Part shown: one piece after another, positions 1 to 9,800 of the stretch | Layout of the letters: each line of letters starts with the position of its first letter | Position numbering within the stretch: the stretch's first letter is position 1 | NCBI RefSeq assembly: GCF_019977295.1 | Contig: NZ_AP024651.1 | Coordinates: 1,302,001 to 1,366,000, forward strand | Length of the DNA stretch: 64,000 nucleotides | Source of the DNA: Arthrobacter sp. StoSoilB20 | Lineage (GTDB): Bacteria; Actinomycetota; Actinomycetes; Actinomycetales; Micrococcaceae | Direction of reading: 5' to 3' | The notes under the pieces: model-generated | Told to the model about the DNA's origin: nothing | The model's database searches: none | Seen by the model: only the letters and a program-made list of their open reading frames with translations | Position numbers and translations under genes: made by a program

Positions 1-398
1 GCCCCGGCGCGGGATGCCAGCTCTGCCCGGACGTTGAGGGGAGCGCGGCGACTCTGTCGCCGATGACTGCTCATGCCGGCTTCCCAGCGCCCTTCCTCAA
101 CACAGTAGGTCCCGATGGTTCGGGTCTCGCCTGCACCAAGGATGACGTCGCCGGCGCAGGTTCTGTGTTGCTTCCCGCCTTCCAGGAGTTCGCCTTCGAG
201 GAGGAGTGCGGGACGGGGACCGTTGTTGCTGACAATCAGCTTGCCTACCTGGGCGCCGTCAGGCAGTTCGTTGACGGCGACGTTGGCGTGTGCACCGGTG
301 CTGATGGCCAAGTCACCATGGCCTGAGGTCCAGATCGGGAAGATGCTGAGTGGGCCCACAGCGGTGCCAACGCCCAGATGCAGTTGTGGGACTTGCAT
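1..398 (-). CDS. ARPP-1-like domain protein (partial, C-terminus off window)
   Basis: Reading leftward from an ATG at 398, preceded by a good AGGAG ribosome site (404-408), 132 codons are open to the window edge. The start reads MQVPQLHLGVGTAVGPLSIF, followed by a conserved stretch with LLLEGELLEGGKQHR and YCVEEGRWEAG. That pattern (a G/E-rich loop, then GGKQ.R, then CVE.GRW) is the one I know from the ARPP-1/DUF6569 domain, which has been linked by genome context to NAD/ADP-ribose chemistry and prokaryotic conflict systems. The biochemical role is not established. The gene is divergent from a NrtR-like Nudix protein with a perfect palindrome between them, so it is probably that regulator's target. 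The C-terminal part cannot be seen. Confidence 0.6.
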   Translation of the reverse strand, partial: MQVPQLHLGVGTAVGPLSIFPIWTSGHGDLAISTGAHANVAVNELPDGAQVGKLIVSNNGPRPALLLEGELLEGGKQHRTCAGDVILGAGETRTIGTYCVEEGRWEAGMSSHRRQSRRAPLNVRAELASRAG

Positions 399-415
399 TC
401 GTGCCTCCTGATTCG

Positions 416-439
416 AATTAGCTCATTTTTGCGCTAATT
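416..439. promoter_or_regulatory. Palindromic operator candidate between divergent genes
   Basis: AATTAGC at 416-422 and GCTAATT at 433-439 form a perfect 7-base inverted repeat with a 10-base spacer. It lies in the 50-base gap between the ARPP-1-like gene and the NrtR-like gene, where a shared operator would be expected. Binding by the NrtR-like protein is inference. Confidence 0.5.
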
Positions 440-448
440 GACTTCAGT

Positions 449-1165
449 ATGCAGCGATTGCTTCTTTTGCGCAAGTCTGCGATAAATGATGATGTGAACG
501 CTTCCCGAAATCCCAGGTCACGCACACTGCTGGACTATCCGAGACCCTCAGTTGCAGTGGATGCGGCGGTCCTTACCGTGTCGGAGGGCGCGCTGAGTGT
601 GCTGTTGGTTCAGCGTGCAAGCGGTGATAGGGCGGGGGAGTGGGCGCTCCCTGGGACCTTCCTCAGAGAGCGCGAGCTTCTTTCCGATGCGGTGCTCCGC
701 TGTCTTCGCGAGAAAGTCGGGATTACTGGCCGTGTGCCTCAACAGCTTCACGTCTTCGATGATCCGGATCGTGACGACCGCGGCTGGGTCCTCTCAGTTG
801 CGCACGTCGACATGGTGCCGCTTGCTGCGCTTGAGTCCGCGTTGGCGTCCGACGGCGTCAGGCTGGTTTCAGTAATGGCGGACCCGGAGGTTGTGGCACG
901 GTTGCCGTACGGCCACGCTGACATTGTGGCCAACGCTGTGGGGAGGATGCGCCTAGCGTACGCTGAGGCGCCGGATCCGGGGGTACTTCTTGAGGAACCG
1001 TTTACGCTCAAGGACCTGCGAGATCTTCACGAAGCAGTAGCCGGCGAAACGCTCATGAGGGATACTTTCCGACGATTCATGGAGCCGAAGCTGGTGGGAA
1101 CGGGAAAGATGTCGGATGGGACGCGGGGGAGGCCTTCGCGGTTGTGGGTGCGGACGAAGTCTTGA
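449..1165 (+). CDS. NrtR-like Nudix-domain transcriptional regulator
   Basis: 238 residues. Residues about 35-160 resemble a Nudix fold (VDAAVLTVSEGALSVLLVQR, then WALPGTFL). The Nudix box is degenerate: where hydrolases have REUxEExGU this protein has RCLREKVGI, so two of the metal-binding glutamates are Cys and Lys. Residues about 165-238 look like a winged helix (FTLKDLRDLHEAVAGE, then RDTFRRFM, ending GRPSRLWV). This matches NrtR-type regulators, in which a catalytically dead Nudix domain senses an ADP-ribose-like ligand and the C-terminal domain binds DNA. The gene is divergent from the ARPP-1-like gene across the 416-439 palindrome. The ATG at 449 has no clear ribosome site; a GTG at 494 is an alternative start. 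Confidence 0.75.
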   Translation: MQRLLLLRKSAINDDVNASRNPRSRTLLDYPRPSVAVDAAVLTVSEGALSVLLVQRASGDRAGEWALPGTFLRERELLSDAVLRCLREKVGITGRVPQQLHVFDDPDRDDRGWVLSVAHVDMVPLAALESALASDGVRLVSVMADPEVVARLPYGHADIVANAVGRMRLAYAEAPDPGVLLEEPFTLKDLRDLHEAVAGETLMRDTFRRFMEPKLVGTGKMSDGTRGRPSRLWVRTKS

Positions 1166-1235
1166 ACCGACTAACCTGCGCATTCGCTGATCCTTGCCTT
1201 CCATACGCACACAAACGCCGGACTGGAGAACGCAG

Positions 1236-2444
1236 ATGACGGACCTTGCCTTCGAGGCGCGTGTCGCTTTGAGATTGGCTTTGCTGAAGCCAGAAGATGT
1301 CGCCACCCTGCGAGCCCTCGTTGATGGATTGCCGGTTGTGAGGGACCAGATCGGAAGGCATGCCACAAGTCCGGCGAATTACGTCTTTTTGGGCAAACTT
1401 GAACGCTTCATACGTGAAATGATGTTGCCAGGCAATGTGCCGAAACTCTCTTCGGAGGAATGGGTGGTCCTGCGTCGGGAGCCGGCGCCGAATGCGGGCA
1501 TGGTCCTGCGCGGTCTGTCTGCTATTACTCAAACGACTTTGAGTACGGTTCCGATCAGCTCCGAGGCTCTGAACCTTCTCGGGTCACTGTTAAAACGACT
1601 GCAAAGTATTGTCGACTCAATCCATGCGGCAAGGCGTACCGATGACCTTGGCTGGCAGTGGAATGAGTTCAATGCGGGGTGGACGTCAAGTCTGACTAAT
1701 TCAGAATATGACCTGTCCTCTGTGTTGAGGGCTGTCAGTCGTCCGCATGGAGATTGGGTTCCCCCACTGAATCCAATTGGTTCTGGCGACCTCCGGCCCT
1801 ACATGACGTATTGGTTCTCACTGGCCGTCGTTCTACTCACCCACCTTGCATGGGCGGACCCTAGCCGGGGTATGACGGTGTGGATGAACCTCGGAATGCC
1901 GGACGATGGAGCCGTTCTGACGGGCATTAAGCGGCTCTTTGGAGCCGATTGTGCGGCGGTCATCCTCAACCACAATATTTCGAGGGTGGCAGAGCTCCTG
2001 AAGGGAACGCCTGACGACCTGCCTACCAAGCAGGATCTCGCAAACGAATTGCGTCATACCCTCGTCGGGGATGCCGGGCCAGCTGATCAGCAGATCGAAG
2101 AAACTGAAAGTTGGGCCGCGATGCTGCTGGGAGGGGCAGATTCTCTTCATCTGCGCGTGCATCTGGAACAGATGCTGATGCATCCCAAATCGTTGTGTCC
2201 GAACATCACTTTTGCTCGCGAAGCTCGTTCGATGATTTCGGCGCATCTGCACCTAGCCACCAGCTATGGCTGGTACCAAGCGTTGACAAGCTCAGTGATC
2301 GGTTTGCCTGAGCGCACTGACGGCCGCTCCTGGGGAGTCGACGTGACAACCGAGGATGTTGGTTACATGGGCAGGTTCCGCATGTCTCGGGTAACCGGTC
2401 GATGGTTCTCCGGCAAGCATTCCTCCCACATGTTGGGCAACTGA
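1236..2444 (+). CDS. Hypothetical protein, 402 aa, beside HNH nuclease gene
   Basis: I chose the ATG at 1236 because a TGGAG ribosome site ends 7 bases upstream; an in-frame upstream codon at 1194 has none. The sequence (MTDLAFEARVALRLALLKPE) is mostly helical and soluble, with one hydrophobic stretch (YWFSLAVVLLTHLAW) near residue 195. I recognise no catalytic motif or known domain. It ends 29 bases before the HTH-HNH gene in the same direction, so the two are probably co-transcribed, and they sit at the edge of a run of restriction and defence genes. A defence role is inference from context only. Confidence 0.6.
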   Translation: MTDLAFEARVALRLALLKPEDVATLRALVDGLPVVRDQIGRHATSPANYVFLGKLERFIREMMLPGNVPKLSSEEWVVLRREPAPNAGMVLRGLSAITQTTLSTVPISSEALNLLGSLLKRLQSIVDSIHAARRTDDLGWQWNEFNAGWTSSLTNSEYDLSSVLRAVSRPHGDWVPPLNPIGSGDLRPYMTYWFSLAVVLLTHLAWADPSRGMTVWMNLGMPDDGAVLTGIKRLFGADCAAVILNHNISRVAELLKGTPDDLPTKQDLANELRHTLVGDAGPADQQIEETESWAAMLLGGADSLHLRVHLEQMLMHPKSLCPNITFAREARSMISAHLHLATSYGWYQALTSSVIGLPERTDGRSWGVDVTTEDVGYMGRFRMSRVTGRWFSGKHSSHMLGN

Positions 2445-2473
2445 CGACTGAAGGCGTCCTATATCCTGGCGGG

Positions 2474-3595
2474 ATGAACCGAGTATTTCCGGCTACCCCG
2501 GTGGTTAGCGGCCGCCACCTCAGCACGAGTGAAGCGGCCGAGAAGATCGGTGTGCATCAAACGACAATTGTCGACTGGGTACAAACAGGTAGGTTCCCTA
2601 ATGTCTATTTAGAGTCTGGTCGTGCTGTTCACGGTGCCTTCAAGATCCCCGAAGTCGATGTGGTCGGCCTCCTGGTCGGTAAATCTGCGTCGTGGGATGA
2701 GCGAGTTCGGCAGGCAGCGCAGGAATGGTTGGCTGCCCGCACAAATGACGGTGAGGAGGCCGTCCACTATCTTGACCTTGAAGATTTCCATTTCGAGAAT
2801 GAGCGAATTCCACTCAAGAGCAGACAACGGGGCATCTGGAAGCCGCGAGCTCTCGACGCGGCGTTGTCGATCACCACTACCTTTCGACGGGCCGGGCAGG
2901 AACGGCCCTATGAAGACGAAGTTGGTTCTGATGGCATGCTTCGCTACAAATGGCAGGGCGACGACGCGGATGCAGCTGACAACCGAGCCTTGCGGCGTGC
3001 CATGACCGATCATCTTCCTCTCATTTGGTTCTTCGGGATCGCGCCAGGGGTTTACCAGCCTGTGTTTCCCGTCTACCTCGTATCCGAAGAGCAGGAGCAT
3101 CAGCAATTTGTCGTTGATATAGATCCCCAACTTGGCGTCCTAAACGGTGATCACCTGGATCCTCAGGAACTCAAGATCGCTAAACGGTACGGCACGCGGC
3201 TCGCCAGGACGCGGCTTCATCAGCGATTGTTTCGTTCCAGCGTTATAAAGGCCTATGACACTCGGTGTGCCGTGTGCAACCTGAAGCATCGGCAATTGTT
3301 GGATGCCGCCCATATCATCCCGGATTCGGACGAGAAGGGCACGCCCGATGTTTCCAATGGAATGGCAATGTGCAAAATCCACCATGCCGCCTTTGACGCC
3401 GGTATACTCGGCATCCGGCCCGATCTGATCGTGGAAATTAGAAGCGACATCTTGGCGGAGGTCGACGGGCCAATGCTGAAATACGGGCTGCAGGAACGAC
3501 ATGAGCAAAAACTTATGAGCGTCCCACTGCGAAAGAGAGAGCGGCCGAGCCCCCAAGCCCTCGAACTTGCTTACATTCGCTTTAAAATAGCATAG
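2474..3595 (+). CDS. HTH-HNH endonuclease (HNH_2-type)
   Basis: 373 residues from the ATG at 2474, which avoids overlap with the preceding gene; upstream in-frame codons exist. Residues about 15-43 form a MerR/excisionase-like helix-turn-helix (STSEAAEKIGVHQTTIVDWV). Residues about 265-310 hold an HNH nuclease centre: CAVC, then the first His in DAAHIIP, Asn in VSNGMAMC, and the final His pair in KIHHAAFDAG. This arrangement is typical of HNH_2 proteins often annotated as putative restriction endonucleases. The middle region (about 50-250) is not recognised and may be a target-recognition or substrate domain. It follows the 402-residue protein in a likely two-gene unit. DNA cleavage is inferred from intact motif residues. 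Confidence 0.75.
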   Translation: MNRVFPATPVVSGRHLSTSEAAEKIGVHQTTIVDWVQTGRFPNVYLESGRAVHGAFKIPEVDVVGLLVGKSASWDERVRQAAQEWLAARTNDGEEAVHYLDLEDFHFENERIPLKSRQRGIWKPRALDAALSITTTFRRAGQERPYEDEVGSDGMLRYKWQGDDADAADNRALRRAMTDHLPLIWFFGIAPGVYQPVFPVYLVSEEQEHQQFVVDIDPQLGVLNGDHLDPQELKIAKRYGTRLARTRLHQRLFRSSVIKAYDTRCAVCNLKHRQLLDAAHIIPDSDEKGTPDVSNGMAMCKIHHAAFDAGILGIRPDLIVEIRSDILAEVDGPMLKYGLQERHEQKLMSVPLRKRERPSPQALELAYIRFKIA

Positions 3596-4025
3596 CTGTG
3601 TCGCTAATTAATGCTCTAGCGTGCCACATGCCGTTCCAGGCATAACTGTGCTGTTGGTAATCCCCAGGACGCCGGTGTGCTGTTGTCTAGTGGGGACAGG
3701 AGCCTGTGTTCGGAAGCTGCATCTAGACCTAAAGCTCTACGATTCGAGGTGGAAGGAACGGTGGAAGAGTTGGGCATCCTTTTTGTGATGCGGGGGAACG
3801 TTCAGCATCAACTCGCAAGGAACCAGTAAGGTGCCCCCGAAACCGCCCGAACAGCGCGGGGCTTCTGAGCTGCCCCGCGCTATTCGTCGGCTGTGTAGAC
3901 CTATAGCGATACTAAGCTGACTTTGATGGACTCGGTGTCACATGAAATGTCGGCTGAGCCTAAGCCTGCTTACAGCAGGGACCCTAAGTCGTTGCTTGTC
4001 CTGATTGTTCTATAGCTGAAGAGCC
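3596..4025. other. Convergent intergenic region with hairpin
   Basis: This 430-base gap separates the plus-strand HNH gene from the end of the minus-strand methyltransferase gene. I see no coding sequence. It contains a perfect 10-base inverted repeat at 3853-3862 and 3872-3881 (AGCGCGGGGC and its complement, 9-base loop). This could terminate transcription from either side, although no long T-run follows it. No integrase, tRNA fragment or att-like repeat was noticed. Confidence 0.5.
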
Positions 4026-6806
4026 TTATTGACCGGTCAGCTCCGCGTAGCGATCGAACAAACATTGCTGTCGCCGTTCTTCGGAAGGCTCGTCATCCAG
4101 ACCGAAAAGTGGATCGACAACCTCGTCCAAATGTTCGTGGGCCTGCTGGAGGTTGGTCGGCATTTTCTTCGGGTCATATAGCTGGGCAAGGGACAGCCCG
4201 GGATGCTCTTCACGTGCTGCCAGTACGAGGTTTCCTGCGTCGATAACGGCTTGACGATCCTCAGACGTCACAGACTTGAGCGGGAAGTTGTTCCAAACAA
4301 TCGTGCTTGAGAATCGATAGTCCGACTTAAGTCTTCCGCCGATTGACTTTTGCCAAGCGATGAACATCGAGGATGAAATTAGCCCGAAAAGGAATCCGTC
4401 TTCGTCAGGTGCTGTAAATACCGCATCACTGGCGATCACTTCGGGTCCGAACCGTGCCGCTGTAAAGTATTTGCGGTTCTCGCTGACGACTCGCGGAATA
4501 CAGAGATACGATGCAGTACGGTCCTTTACTCGGTGGAATCGGTGGGCATTGTGGCGATCAGCATAGACGCCTTTATCTTTGCGTGGATCATCGCGATACT
4601 GCGCAACTGCCTCTATTCTTTCACGCAAAATGTCGCTGTTGTGCAGAGCGAATTCATCCCGTACGGGCATCCAAATGCACCAGCGTTCCCGATTCTGCAC
4701 GAGTTCCTTTGATCCAACGAAGCTACGTAGGAAAGGAGCTGCTATGGGGTCCTGCTTGAACAAGGCAACTTGCTCCTTGTCCACGATGAGATGCCCACCA
4801 TCGGCGGGCATTGATCCGAAACGAAGATCCTTTTCAAGATGCTTAGACCGTGGAATGCGAATTTCTTGCACCATAACGTCCCGTGCGGCAGCAAGATAAG
4901 GATTAATATTGGGCACCTTATGCGGCTGGAATCCACCTTGATCGTCGGGCCTGAATAGCATGCGTTCGCGGGGATGTTCTGCGTAGCCTGAGATCGAACA
5001 ATGAACTCCTGCCTGCCCGTCCCAAGGGAACGTCGGGTAGGCAAACTCAATCGACCAACCATCGAACCATGCCGGACCATATAGATTCGCAACGCTAACG
5101 CCCTGATGGATAGAGTTCGTCGTGACAAAGGCAAATCTTGCTCCGGTGCCTCGAAGGAACTCGGCGGCCTTCGGGAACCAAGAAGTAACGAAATCCAATT
5201 CCCCGGAGTACGAGGAACCCCACACGCGCTTCATGTCAGCGGTTTGGTCCGAAGAGCGTTGTGTTTTACCTAGATATGGTGGATTTCCGGCGATCACGGT
5301 TCGATCGTCCGGAGTAAATAACGTCTTCCATTCAAGGCGCAGCGCATTTCCACCGTCTGGGTAGTCCGGTGTCGATGTTGCGATTGTTGCCGCTCGTGCG
5401 ATCGGGAGGCGTGTAGGGGCCCAGCCCAAGCGCTCGAGCATCCGCATGTCGCATTGTCGCTCAATGAGGAACATTGCGGTTTCTGCAATGCGAGCAGGCC
5501 ACTCGTCGATCTCGATACCGAAGAAGTTTTCTAGAGAAACTTTTGGGGAAAGAAAGCTGCGTCGACCGAAGACGTCGGTATCGATACCGAGATGTACTTC
5601 TAGTTGCGATCCAGCTTCGTTTCCGCGGCGGTGCTCTAGAGCCTTAAGCCGTTCAAGGATATCGATCTCCAGCATCCGGAGCTCGCGGTAGGAGATAACG
5701 ATGAAGTTGCCGCAGCCGCACGCGGGGTCGAGAAATTTGACTTTCGCGAGATCTTCCCGGAGTTTCTCTAGCTTTGAGCTCTCTTCGCGATGGCCGATGG
5801 CAGCCGAGAACCGCTCTCGGAAGTCTTCAAGGAATAACGGTTCCAGAGTGCGCAATATGTCGCGCTCGGATGTGTAGTGCTCGCCGAACTCCCGTCGGGT
5901 TTTTGCATCCCGTACTGACTGGAACATCGAGCCGAATATGGCCGGCGAAATATCAGACCAGTCAGGTTTTGACGCTTCCAGAATGGCATCGCGGAATGCC
6001 TTCCCAACTGTGTCAGGGAGCTTGATCGGTTCAGTAAAGACTCCGCCGTTGACGTACGGAAACTTGTTGAACGCAGGTGTCGTCTCCACGCGATTGACGT
6101 CGGGAGTGTCTAACTGGACAAAGAGTTCGTTCAGTTTTGAAGCAATGTCGGAGCCGTCTGAACGGGTGTGATTGATGATGAAGTCTTGGAAGAGGTTCTT
6201 GTCCCACATGTCTGTGTCGTCACCGAACATGAGGAAAAGAGACCTTGCCAGAGTCACCGAGGTCTCATGCTCGTTTACCTCTGCCTTGGTCAACGCATCG
6301 AACATTGCAGCCATGAGCCTGGATGCCCGCTTGGTCTCCCTCTCGGTTTCGACATCGAATGCCTGGCGCAGTCTTTCGAGCACGTCCGTGACGCCAAGTT
6401 CCTGTGCCACAGGCAGCGTGATTGTCTCAAGCCGATTAAGGAGCTTCGGATTGGACTGGCCGTTGACGTGGCGATGTGAAGAAAGACGGTGGACCACAGA
6501 CGAGCCCTTTACTGTGCGTACTGGCCAGCGCCACACCTGTTGGTGCTCATTGTGAAAAATCACCAGACGATCCGTGGATTTCGCAGCGATTGAACGGTCA
6601 AGCGCTGCCTGACCGTTCGAATCGGGAAGTTCTGAGCACACCCACACGCGAAGTCCTTTGTAGCTGGACACGTTCTTGGCTGTCAACGACTGACTCTTGC
6701 CATTATTTGTGGAAATGGTTTGGAGGTCGGGTCTCGACCAACGCAAGTGGCGGAGGAAGAGGGTTTGGTAGTCGTTCGATTCGATAAGCTTCAGCAATTC
6801 AGACAT
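4026..6806 (-). CDS. MmeI/YeeA-type N6-adenine DNA methyltransferase
   Basis: 926 residues. The ATG at 6806 overlaps the stop codon of the helicase gene by one base (TGATG), which implies translational coupling. SAM-binding motif I is FLDPACGCGNF near residue 357 and catalytic motif IV is NPPY near residue 507, so this is an amino-methyltransferase, most likely making N6-methyladenine. The lead-in REFGEHYTSERDILRTL is typical of the MmeI/YeeA branch. Residues about 600-900 should hold target recognition and the C-terminal domain. The N-terminal 160 residues (GLRVWVCSELPD, then DRLVIFHNEHQQVWRWP) show no obvious D..ExK nuclease site, unlike true MmeI enzymes. It is the last gene of a three-gene operon with the PLD-SNF2 protein and the HEPN protein, and probably provides self-marking. 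Confidence 0.85.
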   Translation of the reverse strand: MSELLKLIESNDYQTLFLRHLRWSRPDLQTISTNNGKSQSLTAKNVSSYKGLRVWVCSELPDSNGQAALDRSIAAKSTDRLVIFHNEHQQVWRWPVRTVKGSSVVHRLSSHRHVNGQSNPKLLNRLETITLPVAQELGVTDVLERLRQAFDVETERETKRASRLMAAMFDALTKAEVNEHETSVTLARSLFLMFGDDTDMWDKNLFQDFIINHTRSDGSDIASKLNELFVQLDTPDVNRVETTPAFNKFPYVNGGVFTEPIKLPDTVGKAFRDAILEASKPDWSDISPAIFGSMFQSVRDAKTRREFGEHYTSERDILRTLEPLFLEDFRERFSAAIGHREESSKLEKLREDLAKVKFLDPACGCGNFIVISYRELRMLEIDILERLKALEHRRGNEAGSQLEVHLGIDTDVFGRRSFLSPKVSLENFFGIEIDEWPARIAETAMFLIERQCDMRMLERLGWAPTRLPIARAATIATSTPDYPDGGNALRLEWKTLFTPDDRTVIAGNPPYLGKTQRSSDQTADMKRVWGSSYSGELDFVTSWFPKAAEFLRGTGARFAFVTTNSIHQGVSVANLYGPAWFDGWSIEFAYPTFPWDGQAGVHCSISGYAEHPRERMLFRPDDQGGFQPHKVPNINPYLAAARDVMVQEIRIPRSKHLEKDLRFGSMPADGGHLIVDKEQVALFKQDPIAAPFLRSFVGSKELVQNRERWCIWMPVRDEFALHNSDILRERIEAVAQYRDDPRKDKGVYADRHNAHRFHRVKDRTASYLCIPRVVSENRKYFTAARFGPEVIASDAVFTAPDEDGFLFGLISSSMFIAWQKSIGGRLKSDYRFSSTIVWNNFPLKSVTSEDRQAVIDAGNLVLAAREEHPGLSLAQLYDPKKMPTNLQQAHEHLDEVVDPLFGLDDEPSEERRQQCLFDRYAELTGQ

Positions 6807-9800
6807 CAGTCGAGCACTCCCAAAGAACAAATGATCCGCACCGGGTCGGTATCGGATGGAGGAACCACGAGGCGTTCATCCCCGTGAAGTTGATTTAGCA
6901 AGGCGAGAACATCGTCGTCGGACATCCGGTTGCGGAGTGCCGAACGCAGCCGTTGTTCGGCGGATTGTTGAAGGGGTCTCGCGTGCAGGGCCTCGAGAGC
7001 CTCTTGTGCCTTCGCGAGGTCCAATGAGTTCGCATATCGTTCCCACACGCGTTTTCTCACGCCTTTAAGGTTTCCCGCGGCTACTGTTTCGCTCGTGAGA
7101 GGACCGCGCACCAGGTCTTTCACCCGCTCGAAGTGATCGGGACGTAGCTCGGCCGTGGGCGTCTCCAGTTCAGCACGGAAAACCTGGAAAGCTTCCACCG
7201 GTGTGAGCAGACGTTCCCGTACCCGAAGACCATCCTGCCCGCCGGACGAAAGCGCGAATGCGTCGATCCCAGAGTCGGTCGATACATAACATGCCACTCC
7301 GCCAACCATTTCCTTGGTGTATTGAGTACGCGTCGAGTGAATCAGGTCAGGCATGGTCATCACCCGTTGGGTAATTTCGGGGTGTTTCTCTGCTGCTGCA
7401 GACCAAACAAGCCATGCCTCGCTGACAGCGTCGGCGGCGTCTTCCTCCGCCTCTTCATCGGAGAGCGAGCCTTGGTAGAAGTTATCCAGAACCCGTACTT
7501 CTTTGTCGGTGCCGAAGAATTGTTCGTCAGATCCGAACGCCTGTGCTGACGACTCGAGACGGTGTTTTATTCGTTGGCGGAGACTTAGCTGCTCCTCAAC
7601 TTTCTCGTGCGATATCAAGTACACGAAAACTGACTCCGATTGTTGGCCTACCCGGTCAACGCGGCCTGCTCGCTGGATGAGCTTGATAATTGCCCAAGGG
7701 AGGTCATAATTGACCACAATGTGGGCATCCTGAAGGTTTTGTCCTTCGGAGAGGACATCTGTTGCGATCAGCACATCAATTGGATCCGCTACGTCGGCAA
7801 CCGTCGAATGACCAGGGAGTTTGTTGGAGCCCGGCGAGAAACGGCGGGCGATTGACCCGGGATCCCCGGAGTCGCCGGTAGCGAGGCCGACATTGCCTAT
7901 GCCGGCCTCACGCAGAGTCTCTGCAACGTATTCCGCTGTGTCCTTATACTCGGTGAACACCAAGACCTTTTCGCCAGGGTGTTGTTCCTGAAGCAGATCG
8001 ACCAAAGTGTTGATCTTGGAGTCCTTTGCGGGATCCCAAGTGCCGAATCGGTCAAGCAGCCAATTCAGGATGTGGTTGTCTTCCTCCAGATCCTTCGCTA
8101 AGGCATCGCTGAAGATCGTGGAATTAATCCACTTTGTCGACTTCGGTAGGTGCTGCCGCAAGTTCTCATAGCGTGCTGACGCAGAGCCGTACTCGGACGC
8201 TGCCTCGACATCGTCGTCGTTAGGCGTTCCGAGATTTTGCTCCGCTATGGTTCCGAGGGGGATGGGCAAGCGATTTTCGATGGCGAAGAGAAACAGCTCA
8301 TTACGCGCCCTTTGCCGTTGAAGAGACAGAATAAACGAATGTCCCGACGATGAAAGGCGCTTGAAGAGCCCGGTCCGCACAAAGCCAGCAACGTTACCCC
8401 TGCCGGACTTTATGTCATCGAGGATGCTTAGATCCTCCTGAGTGTGCCTGTGTGTGGGAGCATCGTAGTTCGCCAGAACGTATCGGGGCAGCTTCAGGGA
8501 CTTGATCGCATCTAGCGTCTCATCATCCTCCATGAGCCTAGCTGCGTCGTCCTGATCAAATGCGTGGCTTATCGGCTGGGCGATGCGTTGGGGGAAGAAG
8601 AAGTGCGTGCCGTCGGCAAACTCCAAGTATTCGCTTTGCACGACACGACCATCCTGGAGGACACGTTCGGTCGTCTTGGCGGTTCGCTTGATAAACGACC
8701 GTGTGCGCCGCACAAGATGGTCGCTCATGAGGCGCTTCCAGTCTTCGGCCTCTTCGGAAAGGCGGAACGCTCCAAATGTACTTGTCTTGCCGTTCACCTT
8801 GTCGGCAATCCCCGGGTCGAGTGCCAGAGCGGCGTTTGGCTGAATCCCCAGGTCATCGTCATCGTCGATGTAAAGGCCGATTTGATTCGCGACATCTTCG
8901 AAAGCGAGATTATAAGGCGTGGCTGTAAGTAAAAGGACCTTGGAATCGTTCGACCGGACGTACTCCTTGATTGCTTGGTAATCCTGACGCGTATTACCCG
9001 TGCGCAAGTTATGAGACTCATCGCATATCACCAGATGGTGCCGCTTCAGATCCGGGAGCAGCTTCGCCGCCATTGAGTACGCCACGACTTTGCCTTGAAC
9101 GTCATAGGCGTCGAGATGGTCAGTCCACATCTGTTCCAAGTTCTTGGGACAGAGGACCAATGTGGTGTAATCCTCCGCATTCTGGAGCATTGAGGCAGTG
9201 GCAATGGCCGTCAGCGTTTTTCCGAGGCCGACCACATCACCCAGCATGGTTCCACCCCGTCGGACTATTCGTCTGGCCAAAATTCGCACGGCGCTGTCTT
9301 GATAGTCGAGCAGGAGATTCTTAAGCGAGGCAGGAAGAACATAGCCAAAGCCGTCCCGAACATCCTGCGACATCAAGAAACAAATTTTAAGGAAGACTTC
9401 GTAAGGGGTTGCTTGCTGTTCGTCAGCCCATGACTCCTCGATGAGTGCGATAATTTCCGCCGTCACCGGGAGGGAGAAGGGATCGTTCCAGTGAGTTTCG
9501 AACCATTGAGCCAACTTTGCGGAGGCGTCCTGATCCATGACATCGATATTAAGCTCAAGATTGCTGTAAAGGCCGGCCTTGGTCAGATTCGAGGAGCCAA
9601 CGTAGGCCATTGTGGGAGCGTAGTGTCCAGCCTCATTGTGCAGGATGTAGGTTTTGCCATGTAGAGGGCGTGAGGTGAAAACCTTGACCTGAACAGAACC
9701 TTGTTGGAGTTGACGTTTGAGTGCCTGGAGCGTACGTTGGCCTTCCGCGCTGGATAGACCGCGCATCAACTGCTCACGAAGGTGGCTAACTAAGCGAGCC

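Noticed and set aside
3596..4025. tRNA or attachment site at the HNH-methyltransferase junction
   Set aside because: No cloverleaf, direct repeat pair or integrase was found; only a simple hairpin.
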